DNA of 64,000 nt from Nocardia sp. NBC_01329 (GCF_035956715.1 NZ_CP108381.1:2108001-2172000), one strand, 5' to 3'. Positions 23,748 through 33,302 are shown, counted from the stretch's first letter. Translations and numbers: made by a program. The notes: generated by a model not told the origin, from the letters alone.

Positions 23748-23973
23748 GGGTCACACTATGCCGCACAACGAATTACATCCACGTAAGACGCCCTGTAAAC
23801 CTGTCCGGATCACAGGGCGGTGTATCCCCCGTCGACCGGGTCTTCTCCGGATGGGCTTACCTCCGTGGCCGTGGTCACACGGGGCCCGACCACCGGAGCG
23901 GGGCACATGAAGACAGATCCGCCGATCGGCCCCGCGGCGAGGAGGTCGATCGGCGGATCGAGGGTGCCGCCGC

Positions 23974-24324
23974 TCAGGCCGCGGCGGCGTGGCGTAGCGA
24001 TCCGATCGCGGTGTCGACATCGTCGACATCGACGACCAGACGCGTGTAATCGGTTCCACGGAGGTCGATGCGTACGGCGTGGCCGCCGAAAAGGGTGTCC
24101 CAGAATTCTTTTCGGCCCTTGCCGCGGAATGTTCCCGCCGCGATGGCACCAGGGAAGAATGCGCCGGGTGCGCGCACCCACGGAGGCCGGCGATCGATTT
24201 CGGCCGGTTCGACGGCCGTGATGTTCGCGAGGTCGAAGGTGACGTGGTCGGTCAGCGACAGCACTCGGTGTGCGCCGCGGACGTGAACAGTGACGGTGGT
24301 GCCGGTGATCTCGAAGTCCACCAT
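23974..24324 (-). CDS. hypothetical protein, small beta-rich domain
   Basis: This 116-residue protein starts at ATG 24324 behind a GGAGG-containing leader. Alternating strands and the segment PGAFFPGAIAAGTFRGKGRK resemble a family of actinobacterial PH-like proteins of unknown function. The last third reads VRIDLRGTDYTRLVVDVDD. No signal peptide or membrane helix is present. It is separated by 321 nt from the divergent TerD-AIM24 gene; that stretch (24325-24645) shows no other gene. Confidence 0.65.
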   Translation of the reverse strand: MVDFEITGTTVTVHVRGAHRVLSLTDHVTFDLANITAVEPAEIDRRPPWVRAPGAFFPGAIAAGTFRGKGRKEFWDTLFGGHAVRIDLRGTDYTRLVVDVDDVDTAIGSLRHAAAA

Positions 24325-24645
24325 GGGTTCCTCCCTGATGCCGAGTTCCGCTCGCCTGGTTCCAGGATGCCGCTGCGGTCTGGCCGTTGGCTGTGCTGCG
24401 GCTGTGAAAGTTCTCAGGTTCCGTCGGCGGTTACCGTAGTGATCGGTGGCGACCGGGCAAGTGTTTCGTCGCTGGTGGTGCGTTCGTCGGAGACGTGGCG
24501 AATACAGAGGTGGCGCGGCGTGGGCGGTATCGGTCAGACTCGTCGGTGTGGATCAGATGTCATGCGGGTGGGCGGCCGGGAGCCGGATCACCCGGAGGGC
24601 CGGCGGATACCCGGTCCGATATGTATCGGGGTGGGGTGGGATACG

Positions 24646-26205
24646 ATGACCGCGCTCGCGCCGGGGGAGAACCGGGCGGCCCCGGGGGACCGGCTGACGG
24701 TGACTGTCACCTGCTCCGCGCCGGTGGATGTTTCCGCGCTCCTGCTCGCCGCCGGCGGAAAAGTCAGATCCGACGGCGATTTCGTCTTCTTCAATCAGCC
24801 GGTCGGCCCTGGGGTGACCCTTCGGCACGGGCGGGGGAGCGGGGATGTGGTCGATGTACGGACTCCCGCTCTACCCGCCGATATCGACAAGGTGGTGGTG
24901 ACCGCGAGCCTGGACGGTAGTGGGCCGCCGACGTTCGGCTCGGTGGGTTCACTGACTGCGACGATCACCGGGCCGCAGGGCACGCTCACCTTCCCGATGT
25001 CGAAAATGAGCACCGAGACGGCAGTGGTCTGTGTGGAGATCTACCGCCGCGCGGGCGCGTGGAAGGTCCGGGCCGTGGGGCAGGGGTATGACGACGGGCT
25101 GGCGGGTATAGCCACCGATTTCGGCGTGAACGTGGACGACGAGCCGGTCCAGCCCTCGCCGCCGTCGTCGCGGACCGATCCGACCGTCATAGCGAATCCT
25201 GTTGCAGGACAGCGATTTGCATCGACGCAATATCACGCTCCACCGGCACCGCCGCCGCAGTATCCGGCGCCGCAGTACCAGGCGCCACAGTATCCGGCGC
25301 AACCCGTCCCGCCGCCCGGATACCACGCCCCGTCTCCTGCCGCCGGGCACCCGCCACCGGGCCACCTGCCTCCGCAGCAGCCGTACCCACCGGCTGCCGC
25401 CCCGCCTCCGCCGCCGGTCCCCGCCCACCACGCCCCCGCTCATTCTTCTCAGCAAGGAGCTCAGCCGATGCACAGCGAGCTGTTCGACCCGCGTCATGCC
25501 GAAGTGTCCGGGATGGGCATTCAGAAGCAGGGCGGCAAGATGATCAAGGTCGGCGTGAACGGTGAAACGCTGGTGCGCTCCGGGGCCATGGTCGCCTACC
25601 AGGGCGATCTGCAGTTTCAAGCGCTCGGTTCCGGCGGGATCGGCCGCGCGATCCAGCAGCGACTCACCGGCGAGGGCGTGCCCTTGATGAAGGTCACCGG
25701 GCGCGGTGATCTGTTCGTCGCCAACGGCGCGGCCGATGTGCACATCATCGATCTGGACGGCACCGACGGGCTCACCATCAACGGGTCCAATGTGCTCGCC
25801 TTCGATCCCACGCTGGGCTACGACATCCGGATGGTGCAGGGCGCCGCGGGTTTCGCCAGTAACGCCGGCCTGTTCAACTGTGTGTTCAGCGGCCGGGGCC
25901 GGATCGCCATCACCAGTCACGGCAGCCCGGTCGTGCTCAATGTCGATCAACCCACCTACGCCGATCCGCAGGCGGCCATCGCGTGGTCCTCGAGTCTGCA
26001 GACCGGGGTCAAACGTAACGATTCCTTCGGGCTGGGACGGTTCATGGGTCGCAGCACCGGCGAAGGGATCACGCTGTCGTTCTCCGGTCGGGGCTTCGTC
26101 ATCGTGCAGCCCTCGGAACTGCCACCCGGCGGCCTGCTCGGCGGCACCGGCGGTGGACAAGAGGCAGGGCAGAGCGGCGGACTGCTGGGCGGGTTGCTCG
26201 GATAG
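24646..26205 (+). CDS. TerD domain - proline-rich linker - AIM24 domain fusion
   Basis: This 519-residue protein starts at ATG 24646. Residues 1-175 are a TerD-like domain (GDFVFFNQP, LPADIDKVVVTASLDG), which in relatives binds calcium and is linked to tellurite and general stress. Residues about 176-270 are a Pro/Gln/Ala/His-rich linker. Residues 275-500 are an AIM24 domain (GNGETLVRSG-like start, VTGRGDLFVANGAADVHIID, late Gly-rich tail). An internal ATG at 25468 begins the AIM24 domain and has AAGGAG 8 nt upstream, so a separate 245-residue AIM24 product may also be made. Function is inferred only from domains. Confidence 0.87.
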   Translation: MTALAPGENRAAPGDRLTVTVTCSAPVDVSALLLAAGGKVRSDGDFVFFNQPVGPGVTLRHGRGSGDVVDVRTPALPADIDKVVVTASLDGSGPPTFGSVGSLTATITGPQGTLTFPMSKMSTETAVVCVEIYRRAGAWKVRAVGQGYDDGLAGIATDFGVNVDDEPVQPSPPSSRTDPTVIANPVAGQRFASTQYHAPPAPPPQYPAPQYQAPQYPAQPVPPPGYHAPSPAAGHPPPGHLPPQQPYPPAAAPPPPPVPAHHAPAHSSQQGAQPMHSELFDPRHAEVSGMGIQKQGGKMIKVGVNGETLVRSGAMVAYQGDLQFQALGSGGIGRAIQQRLTGEGVPLMKVTGRGDLFVANGAADVHIIDLDGTDGLTINGSNVLAFDPTLGYDIRMVQGAAGFASNAGLFNCVFSGRGRIAITSHGSPVVLNVDQPTYADPQAAIAWSSSLQTGVKRNDSFGLGRFMGRSTGEGITLSFSGRGFVIVQPSELPPGGLLGGTGGGQEAGQSGGLLGGLLG

Positions 26206-26225
26206 GCCGCGGCGCTCTCGAACGC

Positions 26226-26241
26226 GCGGCACCGGTGCCGC
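26226..26241. terminator. 16-nt G/C palindrome after TerD-AIM24 gene
   Basis: GCGGCACCGGTGCCGC is self-complementary and lies 21 nt after the stop at 26205, 28 nt before the next start. It is a possible weak terminator or pausing hairpin in an otherwise tight gene pair. Confidence 0.4.
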
Positions 26242-26269
26242 ATGGGCACCGGTGTGGTACCGACGTCAT

Positions 26270-27847
26270 ATGGTGATGCGGGCCCGGTACGACGTGGTGA
26301 TCGTGGGTGGCGGGCACAACGGCCTCGTCGCGGCGGCGTATCTGGCCCGTGCCGGCCGGGCGGTGCTGGTACTGGAACAGGCCGCGGTGACCGGGGGCGC
26401 AGCGGTCTCGGCGCGAGTGTTCGACGGTGTCGATGTGAACCTGTCCCGGTATTCGTACCTGGTCAGCCTGTTACCGGACCGGATTGTGCGCGATCTCGGG
26501 CTGCGCTTTACTACCCGGAAGCGGCGGATCTCCTCCTACACACCGGCCGGATCGTCGGGGCTGCTGATCGACAACCGGTCACCGGCTGCCACTCGGGCGA
26601 GTTTCGCGCGGGCCACCGGATCGGATCGCGAGTTCGAGGCCTGGCAGCGCTTCTACGCGATGACCGGCGAAGTGGCCCGGGCGGTCTTCCCGACACTCAC
26701 CGAACCGCTGCCCACCCGCGCGCAGTTGCGCCGGCGGGTCGGAGAACGGGCGTGGGCGGAACTGTTCGAGCGGCCGCTCGGCGAGACCGTCGAACAGTAT
26801 TTCGCCGACGATCTGGTACGCGGGGTGGTGTTCACCGATGCGCTGATCGGCACCTTCACCCACGCCCACGATCCGTCGCTGCTGCAGAACCGGTGTTTCC
26901 TGTATCACGTGATCGGTGGCGGCACCGGCGACTGGGATGTGCCGGTGGGTGGAATGGGCGCGCTGACCGACGCATTGGCCGATGCGGCCCGTGCGGCGGG
27001 AGCGGAATTGGTGACCGGCACCGGGGTGACCGCCGTGGCGACCGACGGGCGCGTCGCGGAGGTCGAGTTCGCCGGTGCGGCCACCGGTACGGTGGCAGCA
27101 CGGTATGTGCTGGTGAACGCATCGCCTGCCGAGGCGAGCCGCCTCCTGGGGGAGTCTGCGGACCGGAAACCCGAGGGCGCGCAGCTGAAGATCAATATGG
27201 TCTTGGACCGGTTGCCGCGGTTGCGTGATACCGGAGTGGCGGTTCAGGACGCGTTCGCCGGTACGTTCCATATCGCCGAATCCTATGAACAGCTCGAACA
27301 CGCCTACCGTGAGGCGGCGGCGGGTCGGCTACCGACGACGCCACCGTCGGAGGTCTACTGTCATACGCTGACCGATCCGGGGATAGCGGCGCCCGCTGCG
27401 ACAGGCTCGCCGCGGCATACTCTCACCCTTTTCGGACTGCACACTCCGGCAAGTCTTTTCGCGGTGGATCCGGAAGGCGCCAAGGAGGCGGCGGTGACCG
27501 CGACTCTCGCCGCACTCGATTCCGTGCTGGCCGAACCCGTCCACGACTGCCTGGCTCGCGACGCCCACGGCGTCCTCTGCCTGGACGCCGCCACCCCGGT
27601 GGACCTGCAACGCTCACTCCGGCTCCCCGGCGGGCATATCTTCCACGGCGATCTGTCCTTTCCGTATCTCGCCGGTGCCGCCGACACACCCGCCCAGCGC
27701 TGGGGGGTCGATACCGGTCACGCCAATGTTCTGCGCTGCGGTGCGGGCGCCGTGCGCGGCGGCGGAGTGAGTGGAATCGGCGGGCACAATGCGGCCATGG
27801 CCGTCCTCGCGGAAACCGCCGCCCAGCGCCCGGGAAATACGGGGTGA
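26270..27847 (+). CDS. FAD-dependent oxidoreductase, phytoene-desaturase/PYROXD2-like
   Basis: This 525-residue flavoprotein starts at ATG 26270 or at the ATG two codons later. The N-terminal dinucleotide-binding motif is VVIVGGGHNGLVAAAYLARA. Further family signatures are AVTGGAAVSARVFDG, VIGGGTGDWDVPVGGMGALT and the C-terminal VLRCGAGAVRGGGVSGIGGH. Relatives desaturate or isomerise carotenoid-like substrates, or are of unknown substrate (PYROXD2 type). There are no crtB/crtE neighbours, so carotenoid synthesis is not supported by context. Confidence 0.88.
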   Translation: MVMRARYDVVIVGGGHNGLVAAAYLARAGRAVLVLEQAAVTGGAAVSARVFDGVDVNLSRYSYLVSLLPDRIVRDLGLRFTTRKRRISSYTPAGSSGLLIDNRSPAATRASFARATGSDREFEAWQRFYAMTGEVARAVFPTLTEPLPTRAQLRRRVGERAWAELFERPLGETVEQYFADDLVRGVVFTDALIGTFTHAHDPSLLQNRCFLYHVIGGGTGDWDVPVGGMGALTDALADAARAAGAELVTGTGVTAVATDGRVAEVEFAGAATGTVAARYVLVNASPAEASRLLGESADRKPEGAQLKINMVLDRLPRLRDTGVAVQDAFAGTFHIAESYEQLEHAYREAAAGRLPTTPPSEVYCHTLTDPGIAAPAATGSPRHTLTLFGLHTPASLFAVDPEGAKEAAVTATLAALDSVLAEPVHDCLARDAHGVLCLDAATPVDLQRSLRLPGGHIFHGDLSFPYLAGAADTPAQRWGVDTGHANVLRCGAGAVRGGGVSGIGGHNAAMAVLAETAAQRPGNTG

Positions 27848-27977
27848 ATTCTGGTCGGAGAATCGGCTGCGCCGCTCACCGATGGGAGTATCCGAATACT
27901 CTGTGACGGTAGGGTTGTCGGCTGTGGATCGGCCCGGCGGGTCGTTTCGATTTCATGCCGGCGCCGAGGAGAAATAC

Positions 27978-29423
27978 GTGGCACTCGATACCGTTCCGAA
28001 GCAGAGGGCTCCCGAGGACAAGGCGGCCCGGGAGCAGAAAGCGATACGCGAACTCGCGGGCCGGTTGGCTGCCGCCTACTCCGAGAATCGTTCCCCCGAC
28101 GAGGTGAACGTAGCGATCAGAACAGCACATGCACGCTTCGCCGAAAGTACGGTGCGCGATTTCGTTCCCATTCTCGTCGAGCGGATGGTGCGTCGGAAAC
28201 TCGAAACTCCGGAGCAACCGGAGACCGTCACCGCGGTTGCGGGCGCGCCGGTATCGGTGGGACAGGCCACCGAGCCCGCTGTCACCGGCGAATTCCCCGG
28301 AGGGGAGAGCCCCCGCAAACTGACCACCGACCGGCGCGGGCTGTTCGCTTTGGCGGGGGCCGCGGGTGTGGTGGCGGTGGGGGCGACGGCCTGGGCGGTA
28401 TCGCCTTCGGATCCGGCCCCCGCCGCGCCGGCGGCCGGGGCGCCCCTGAAGAAGGTCACCGGGGTGGTCGGGTCGGAGAAGGCGGCATTCTTCGGCGACG
28501 AGCGTGTCGCCGACGTTTTCGCCGCGCACGGATACGACGTGCGAGTCGAGGCGGCCGGATCGCGGGAGATCTCCAGCTCGATGGATCTGGAGGGCAAGGC
28601 GTTCGCGTTCCCGTCCAGCCTGCCCGCAGCCGAGCGGCTGAAACGTGAGGTCGGGGCGAGGACCCAGTTCGTGCCGTTCTATTCGCCGATGGCGATCGCC
28701 ACATTCACCCCTATCGTGCAACTGCTGGACAAGGCCGGAGTGGTGAAATTCGACGGTCCCGCGCCCACTTTGGATTTCTCGGCCTATATCGAGTTGGTCC
28801 AGCGCGGTGTGCGGTGGGACGAGCTGCCCGGCAACACCTCCTACCAGGTGGGTAAGAACATCCTGGTGAGCACGACCGACGCCCGGACCTCGAATTCGGC
28901 GGCGATGTATCTGGCGGTGGCGAGCTATGTCGTCAACGATCACGCCGTGGTGCGCGGTGCGACGGCCGAACAGCATGTATTGCCGACGCTACAGCGCCTG
29001 CTCCTTGCCCAGGGCTACACCGAGGGGTCCAGCGTGGGCCCGTTCGAGGAGTACCTCACCGCGGGTATGGGGCCCACCCCGATGACCTGGATCTACGAAG
29101 CGCAGTACGTGTCGGCGGCGGTCGGGAAACGGCTGCGTAGGGATATGGTCCTGCTGTACCCGTCGCCCACCGTGCTGTCCCGGCACACGGTCGTTCCGCT
29201 GACTCCGGAAGGTGAGGATATCGGCGCACTGCTGCACAATGACACGGAGTTGCAGTCGCTGGCCGCCGAGCACGGTTTCCGGACCGGGGATGTCGCCCGC
29301 TTCGACGAAGTGGTCACCGAACACGATGTGGCGGTCTCTCCGGACCTGGTCGATATCGTCGATGTTCCGGCCTACGAAACTCTCGAACACCTGATCGACG
29401 GGGTAGCCGCGGCTTACGAGTGA
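27978..29423 (+). CDS. membrane-anchored protein with N-terminal three-helix bundle domain
   Basis: This 481-residue protein starts at GTG 27978 behind GAGGAGA. Residues 18-76 ([20 protein letters not shown], then VPILVERMVRR) resemble the three-helix-bundle dimerisation domain of mycobacterial and nocardial proteins. Residues 119-141 (DRRGLFALAGAAGVVAVGAT) form a membrane anchor with a twin-arginine start. The remaining 330 residues resemble an extracytoplasmic solute-binding-type domain (FVPFYSPMAIATFTP, TLDFSAYIELVQRGVRWDEL). Topology would place the dimerisation domain in the cytoplasm and the large domain outside. Function is unknown. Confidence 0.75.
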   Translation: MALDTVPKQRAPEDKAAREQKAIRELAGRLAAAYSENRSPDEVNVAIRTAHARFAESTVRDFVPILVERMVRRKLETPEQPETVTAVAGAPVSVGQATEPAVTGEFPGGESPRKLTTDRRGLFALAGAAGVVAVGATAWAVSPSDPAPAAPAAGAPLKKVTGVVGSEKAAFFGDERVADVFAAHGYDVRVEAAGSREISSSMDLEGKAFAFPSSLPAAERLKREVGARTQFVPFYSPMAIATFTPIVQLLDKAGVVKFDGPAPTLDFSAYIELVQRGVRWDELPGNTSYQVGKNILVSTTDARTSNSAAMYLAVASYVVNDHAVVRGATAEQHVLPTLQRLLLAQGYTEGSSVGPFEEYLTAGMGPTPMTWIYEAQYVSAAVGKRLRRDMVLLYPSPTVLSRHTVVPLTPEGEDIGALLHNDTELQSLAAEHGFRTGDVARFDEVVTEHDVAVSPDLVDIVDVPAYETLEHLIDGVAAAYE

Positions 29424-29472
29424 TCCGGTGACCGGGGCGGGCGGCGCCGTGTTCGCCGTCCGCCGGCGGACC

Positions 29473-30393
29473 TCACAACTGTGTAGCGACCTGGTCGGCG
29501 ATGAGGGCGAGGTGGTCCAGGTCGGCCAGATCCAGGATCTGGAGGTAGATCCGCTGGGTGCCGATCTCACGATAACGGCCGATCTTGTCGACGACCTCGG
29601 CAGGGGAACCGGCCAGCCCGTTGGCCCGCAGCTCCGCCACCTCGCGGCCGATCGCGCCGGCTCGACGCGCGATCTCGGCCTCGTTCGATCCCACGCAGGC
29701 CACCAGCGCAGCGGAGTACACCATGCTGTCGGCGGCCCGGCCCTGCGCGGCTACTGCCGCGCGGACCCGGTCGAACTGGGCGGCGCTGTCGGCTACCGAG
29801 ACGAACGGGATATTGAACTCGGTCGCGTATCGTGCCGCGATCCGCGGGGTGCGTTTCGGACCCTGCCCGCCGACGATCACCGGTACCGGCTGCTGGACCG
29901 GCTTCGGCAGGGCGGGAGATTTCACCAGTTCGTAGTACTTCCCGGTGAAGTCGAAGGTCTCTCCGAGTCCGGTTTCCCAGAGTCCGGTGAGCACAGCCAG
30001 CTGCTCTTCGAACCGGCCGAACCTATCGTCCGGGAACGGTATCCCGTACGCGGTGTGCTCGTCGGCGAACCAGCCGGTGCCCAGCCCGAGCTCCACCCGG
30101 CCGCCCGACATCTGGTCGACCTGCGCCACCTGGATCGCGAGTGGTCCCGGCAGCCGGAAGGTAGCAGCCGTGACGAGCGTGCCGAGGCGGATCCGGCTGG
30201 TCTCGCGGGCCAGGCCGGCCAGGGTGATCCAGGCGTCGGTAGGTCCGGGCAGGCCGTCCACCGAGCCCATGTGCAGATAGTGGTCGGAACGGAAGAATGC
30301 CCCGAAGCCGAGGTCCTCGGCGGCGCGGGCCACGTGCAGCAGTGTCGGGTAGTCGGCGCCCTGCTGTGGTTCGGTGAAGATTCGCAGTTCCAT
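29473..30393 (-). CDS. LLM-class F420-dependent oxidoreductase
   Basis: This 306-residue TIM-barrel protein starts at ATG 30393. It has LRIFTEPQQGADYPTLLHVA, the substrate/cofactor-loop text RSDHYLHMG, and LGTLVTAATFRLPGPLAIQV. It also has the conserved GGRVELGLGTGWFADEHTAY and VIVGGQGPKRTPRIAARY. This is the luciferase-like monooxygenase superfamily as found in F420-producing actinomycetes. The substrate cannot be inferred. The 49 nt between it and the preceding convergent gene contain nothing else. Confidence 0.92.
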   Translation of the reverse strand: MELRIFTEPQQGADYPTLLHVARAAEDLGFGAFFRSDHYLHMGSVDGLPGPTDAWITLAGLARETSRIRLGTLVTAATFRLPGPLAIQVAQVDQMSGGRVELGLGTGWFADEHTAYGIPFPDDRFGRFEEQLAVLTGLWETGLGETFDFTGKYYELVKSPALPKPVQQPVPVIVGGQGPKRTPRIAARYATEFNIPFVSVADSAAQFDRVRAAVAAQGRAADSMVYSAALVACVGSNEAEIARRAGAIGREVAELRANGLAGSPAEVVDKIGRYREIGTQRIYLQILDLADLDHLALIADQVATQL

Positions 30394-30449
30394 ATTCCTC
30401 ATCGTGCCGCACCGGCCGGGTGCCCCCGCCGGGTGGCATGCCGGAGAGT

Positions 30450-30668
30450 TCAGGCGGCGGGGCCGGTCATCTTGGTGGGCAGAACGCGGTCGGTCCATCC
30501 GCAGGGCAGTGCGCAGCCGGCGATGACGAGGGTTTCGATCTCACCGTTGTCGAAAACACGTCTGATGGATTCGGCACGGGCCGGATACCCGCAGGATGCG
30601 CATTTACCGAAATAGTCCAGAATCTCGTCGATATGGGTGATGACTACCCGGCGTCGGGTCTGGTGCAT
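30450..30668 (-). CDS. small cysteine-containing hypothetical protein
   Basis: This 72-residue protein starts at ATG 30668, chosen for the GGAGGA ribosome site immediately upstream. It has CASC at residues 23-26 and later C-ALP-C (residues 52 and 56), a pattern suggesting a zinc or redox site. The rest (VVITHIDEILDYFGK, VFDNGEIETLVIAGC) looks well folded. Small proteins like this occur in Nocardia and Rhodococcus, but I know no function. The stretch 30669-30913 holds the divergent promoter region. Confidence 0.65.
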   Translation of the reverse strand: MHQTRRRVVITHIDEILDYFGKCASCGYPARAESIRRVFDNGEIETLVIAGCALPCGWTDRVLPTKMTGPAA

Positions 30669-30913
30669 CGGGGGTCCTCCGAGCTCGGAACGAGTGATAC
30701 GCGGCCGAATGTAATTCGCGCACAACGGAGGTGCGGGCGGAGCGAGCGGTCGCTGGGAGTTCTCACACCGCGGTCGGCGGGGGATCGGACAAACTTCCAA
30801 CGGCGGGTGCGGCCGGTCCGGTGAACGCCGGGCACGGCTTCGTGACCTGTCACAGAGCGTTCCTACTCGCTGGTAACAAATGTCCCGCCGCGCTACCGTG
30901 AGGGACGTTACAG

Positions 30914-33073
30914 ATGGGTTACCCGCCGGCCCAGTTGTTCGTTGCGGGCCGACGAGAAGTTGCGGAGTTGGTTACCGACGTCATCGATATGGTCGCGGAA
31001 ATCCCCGCTGCGCGCGCCGCTGTCTGGGATCTGCTCCTCGACCCGCAGACCTATCCGCGGGTGTTCACCGGTATCGGAGCGTGCGCGCGACTGGACGTCC
31101 CCGGGGAACAGCCGGAGCTCGAATTCCGTATCGGTACAACGGAAGCCGGTATCCGGGTGCTGCGGGTCCGGATGGTGACCGGCCGATGGTACGAGAGTCT
31201 GGAACTGCACACACCGGAGATCGGGAGTTTCGCGGCACTGCGGATGTACGGCGAAGGCGACCGCTGCACGGTATCGATCACCTATTTCGCCCCGGGACGG
31301 GTGCATCGCGACATCACCGAACTGTCGAATGCGGCGATCCAGGACTGGACCGCCAAGGGGCTGCGCCGGATCGCCGACATCCTGCGCGGGGCGCGCACCT
31401 CGACGGTGGTCAACGGTGAGGGGTCGCTGGTGCGGCTCCAGCTCGAGGTGCTGCGACAGGTCACCGTCAGCGGTGTGGTGCGGACCCGGCCCAACGCGGT
31501 GCTGAAACAGCTGCTGTCGCTGAACAAATGGGGTTTCAACCTGGCCGGCGGATATGCGGCCGGGGCCGCGTACTCTCCCCGCCGCGCCGCGGTGATCGAC
31601 GATCGGTGCGCTCGCACCTTCGCCGATATGGACCGGCGCAGCAATGCCCTGGCCGGGGCGATGGCGGCGGTGGGGCTCGGTGCGGGGGAGGCGATCGGTC
31701 TTCTCTCGCGTAACCACGCGGGCATGGTCGAAACAATGGTCGCCGCCGGAAAGCTCGGTGTCGACGTCGCCCTGCTCAATGCCGGCCTGTCCGCGCGGAC
31801 CATCGAGCAGATCGTGCAGCGCCATCGGCTCTCGGCCCTCTTCGTCGACGGTGACCTCGAACAGTTGGTGCACTACCTGCACGACGATATCCTCCGGTAC
31901 AACACCGATCTGCGGCCGCCGTTCCCCGACCGCTACACCCTCGAGGATCTGATCGAGTGGGGGGAGAACGACTTTCGTCAGCCCACCCAGCCGGGCCGGC
32001 TGATCGTGCTCACCTCGGGTACCAGTGGAATCCCGAAAGGTGCGCGCCGGCCACACCCCAAAGGATTCGGCACCATCGCCGCGCTGCTGTCGCGGATCCC
32101 GATGGAGATGGAATCGACCATGCTCATCCCGGCCCCACTGTTCCACACCTGGGGGCTGGCCGGATTGCAGCTGAGCACCGCGCTGCGGTGCACGGTGGTG
32201 CTGCCGGAACGTTTCGACGCCGAGGACTGCCTGCGCGCGGTCGCCGAACACGGGGTCACCACCATGATCGTGGTGCCCACCATGGTGAACCGGATCCTCG
32301 ACCTGCCCCCGGCCGTGCGCGCCCACTACGACACCTCCAGCCTGCGTCACGTCATCAGTTGCGGGGCGCCGCTGGCGGGGGCCACGGTTCTGCGGTTCAT
32401 GGACGCCTACGGCGATATCCTCTACAACGTCTACGGATCCACCGAGGTCTCCTGGGCGACCATCGCCACTCCCGAGGATCTGCGCTTCGCGCCCACCACC
32501 GCGGGCCGACCGCCGCTCGGCACGCGGGTCTCGGTGCTGGGCCCCGACCACAAACCGGTACCGATCGGCGCGACCGGACATATCTTCGTCGGCAATCACA
32601 TGCTGTTCGACGGCTACGTCAACTCGGCGCCGCCCGACGAGGCACACGGGATGCTCGACACCGGTGATCTCGGATACTTCGATGTCAACGGCCGGTTGTT
32701 CATCGCCGGACGTGACGACGAGATGATCATCTCCGGTGGCGAGAACGTCTTCCCGCGTCCGGTGGAAGAAGCCCTCGCGCATCTGCCCCAGGTGAGCGAA
32801 GTCGCGGTGGTGGGGGTACCGGATCCCGAATTCGGTCAGCGGCTGGCGGCCTTCGTGGTGAAACATGAAGGGTCCGGACTGGATTCGGATATGGTCCGCA
32901 CCTATATCCGGCATCGGCTGAGCCGGTTCTCCGTCCCCCGGGATGTGACCTTCATGTCGGCGTTACCGCGCGGGGAGACCGGGAAGATTCTGAAATGGCT
33001 GCTGGCCGGACGGCCGGACGGGGAACTCCCGCCGCCGGGTCCGGTCGGACTGGGCGCCACCGGTTCGGTATGA
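30914..33073 (+). CDS. SRPBCC domain - acyl-adenylate-forming (ANL) ligase fusion
   Basis: This 719-residue protein starts at ATG 30914. Residues about 25-160 are an SRPBCC/START-like lipid-binding domain (AEIPAARAAVWDLLLDPQTY). Residues about 200-715 are an AMP-binding enzyme. Its P-loop is LTSGTSGIPKG near 365. Further pieces are YGSTEVSW, DTGDLGYFDVNGRLFIAGRD near 590, the hinge GGENVFPRPVEEAL, and the acyl-activation lysine in GETGKILKW near 689. The ligase half resembles FadD-type fatty acyl-CoA/AMP ligases. The N-terminal domain could present a hydrophobic substrate; that is inference from the fusion. Confidence 0.88.
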   Translation: MGYPPAQLFVAGRREVAELVTDVIDMVAEIPAARAAVWDLLLDPQTYPRVFTGIGACARLDVPGEQPELEFRIGTTEAGIRVLRVRMVTGRWYESLELHTPEIGSFAALRMYGEGDRCTVSITYFAPGRVHRDITELSNAAIQDWTAKGLRRIADILRGARTSTVVNGEGSLVRLQLEVLRQVTVSGVVRTRPNAVLKQLLSLNKWGFNLAGGYAAGAAYSPRRAAVIDDRCARTFADMDRRSNALAGAMAAVGLGAGEAIGLLSRNHAGMVETMVAAGKLGVDVALLNAGLSARTIEQIVQRHRLSALFVDGDLEQLVHYLHDDILRYNTDLRPPFPDRYTLEDLIEWGENDFRQPTQPGRLIVLTSGTSGIPKGARRPHPKGFGTIAALLSRIPMEMESTMLIPAPLFHTWGLAGLQLSTALRCTVVLPERFDAEDCLRAVAEHGVTTMIVVPTMVNRILDLPPAVRAHYDTSSLRHVISCGAPLAGATVLRFMDAYGDILYNVYGSTEVSWATIATPEDLRFAPTTAGRPPLGTRVSVLGPDHKPVPIGATGHIFVGNHMLFDGYVNSAPPDEAHGMLDTGDLGYFDVNGRLFIAGRDDEMIISGGENVFPRPVEEALAHLPQVSEVAVVGVPDPEFGQRLAAFVVKHEGSGLDSDMVRTYIRHRLSRFSVPRDVTFMSALPRGETGKILKWLLAGRPDGELPPPGPVGLGATGSV

Positions 33074-33302
33074 CGCCGGCCGCCCGCACGCGGTGTGCGG
33101 AGCTCGGAAACCCGAATGCCGCTGCGATGCCGCGGTACCCGATGATCACCGCGACATGGAGTTATCCATGGTTGCCGGGCCGGGCCCGTGTACAGGAGTG
33201 CGGCCGCGAGACGAGGTAACAGGTGCGGGGGCCACGGAGGGCCGGGCAGCGAGGGGTAGATTCAGCAGCCGCACAATCAATAGGTCGGGAGAGGCATCCT
33301 CC

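Larger units (their letters stand above)
22931..23794 (-). mobile_element. IS5-family insertion sequence (IS427-like)
   Basis: The 864-bp element has 16-bp terminal inverted repeats with one mismatch. The left repeat is AGGGTGTCTTACGTGG (22931-22946). The right repeat, read inward from 23794, is AGGGCGTCTTACGTGG. It carries two overlapping transposase frames joined by a likely programmed frameshift. No certain target duplication was identified. It landed immediately after the antiporter stop codon. Confidence 0.9.

Noticed and set aside
26270..27847. Carotenoid biosynthesis cluster
   Set aside because: The oxidoreductase resembles phytoene desaturases but there is no phytoene synthase, cyclase or prenyltransferase nearby.
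30908..32914. A 668-codon minus-strand frame opposite the SRPBCC-ligase gene
   Set aside because: It is a mirror of strong codon bias in the real gene, with no recognisable motifs and His/Arg/Gln-rich composition.
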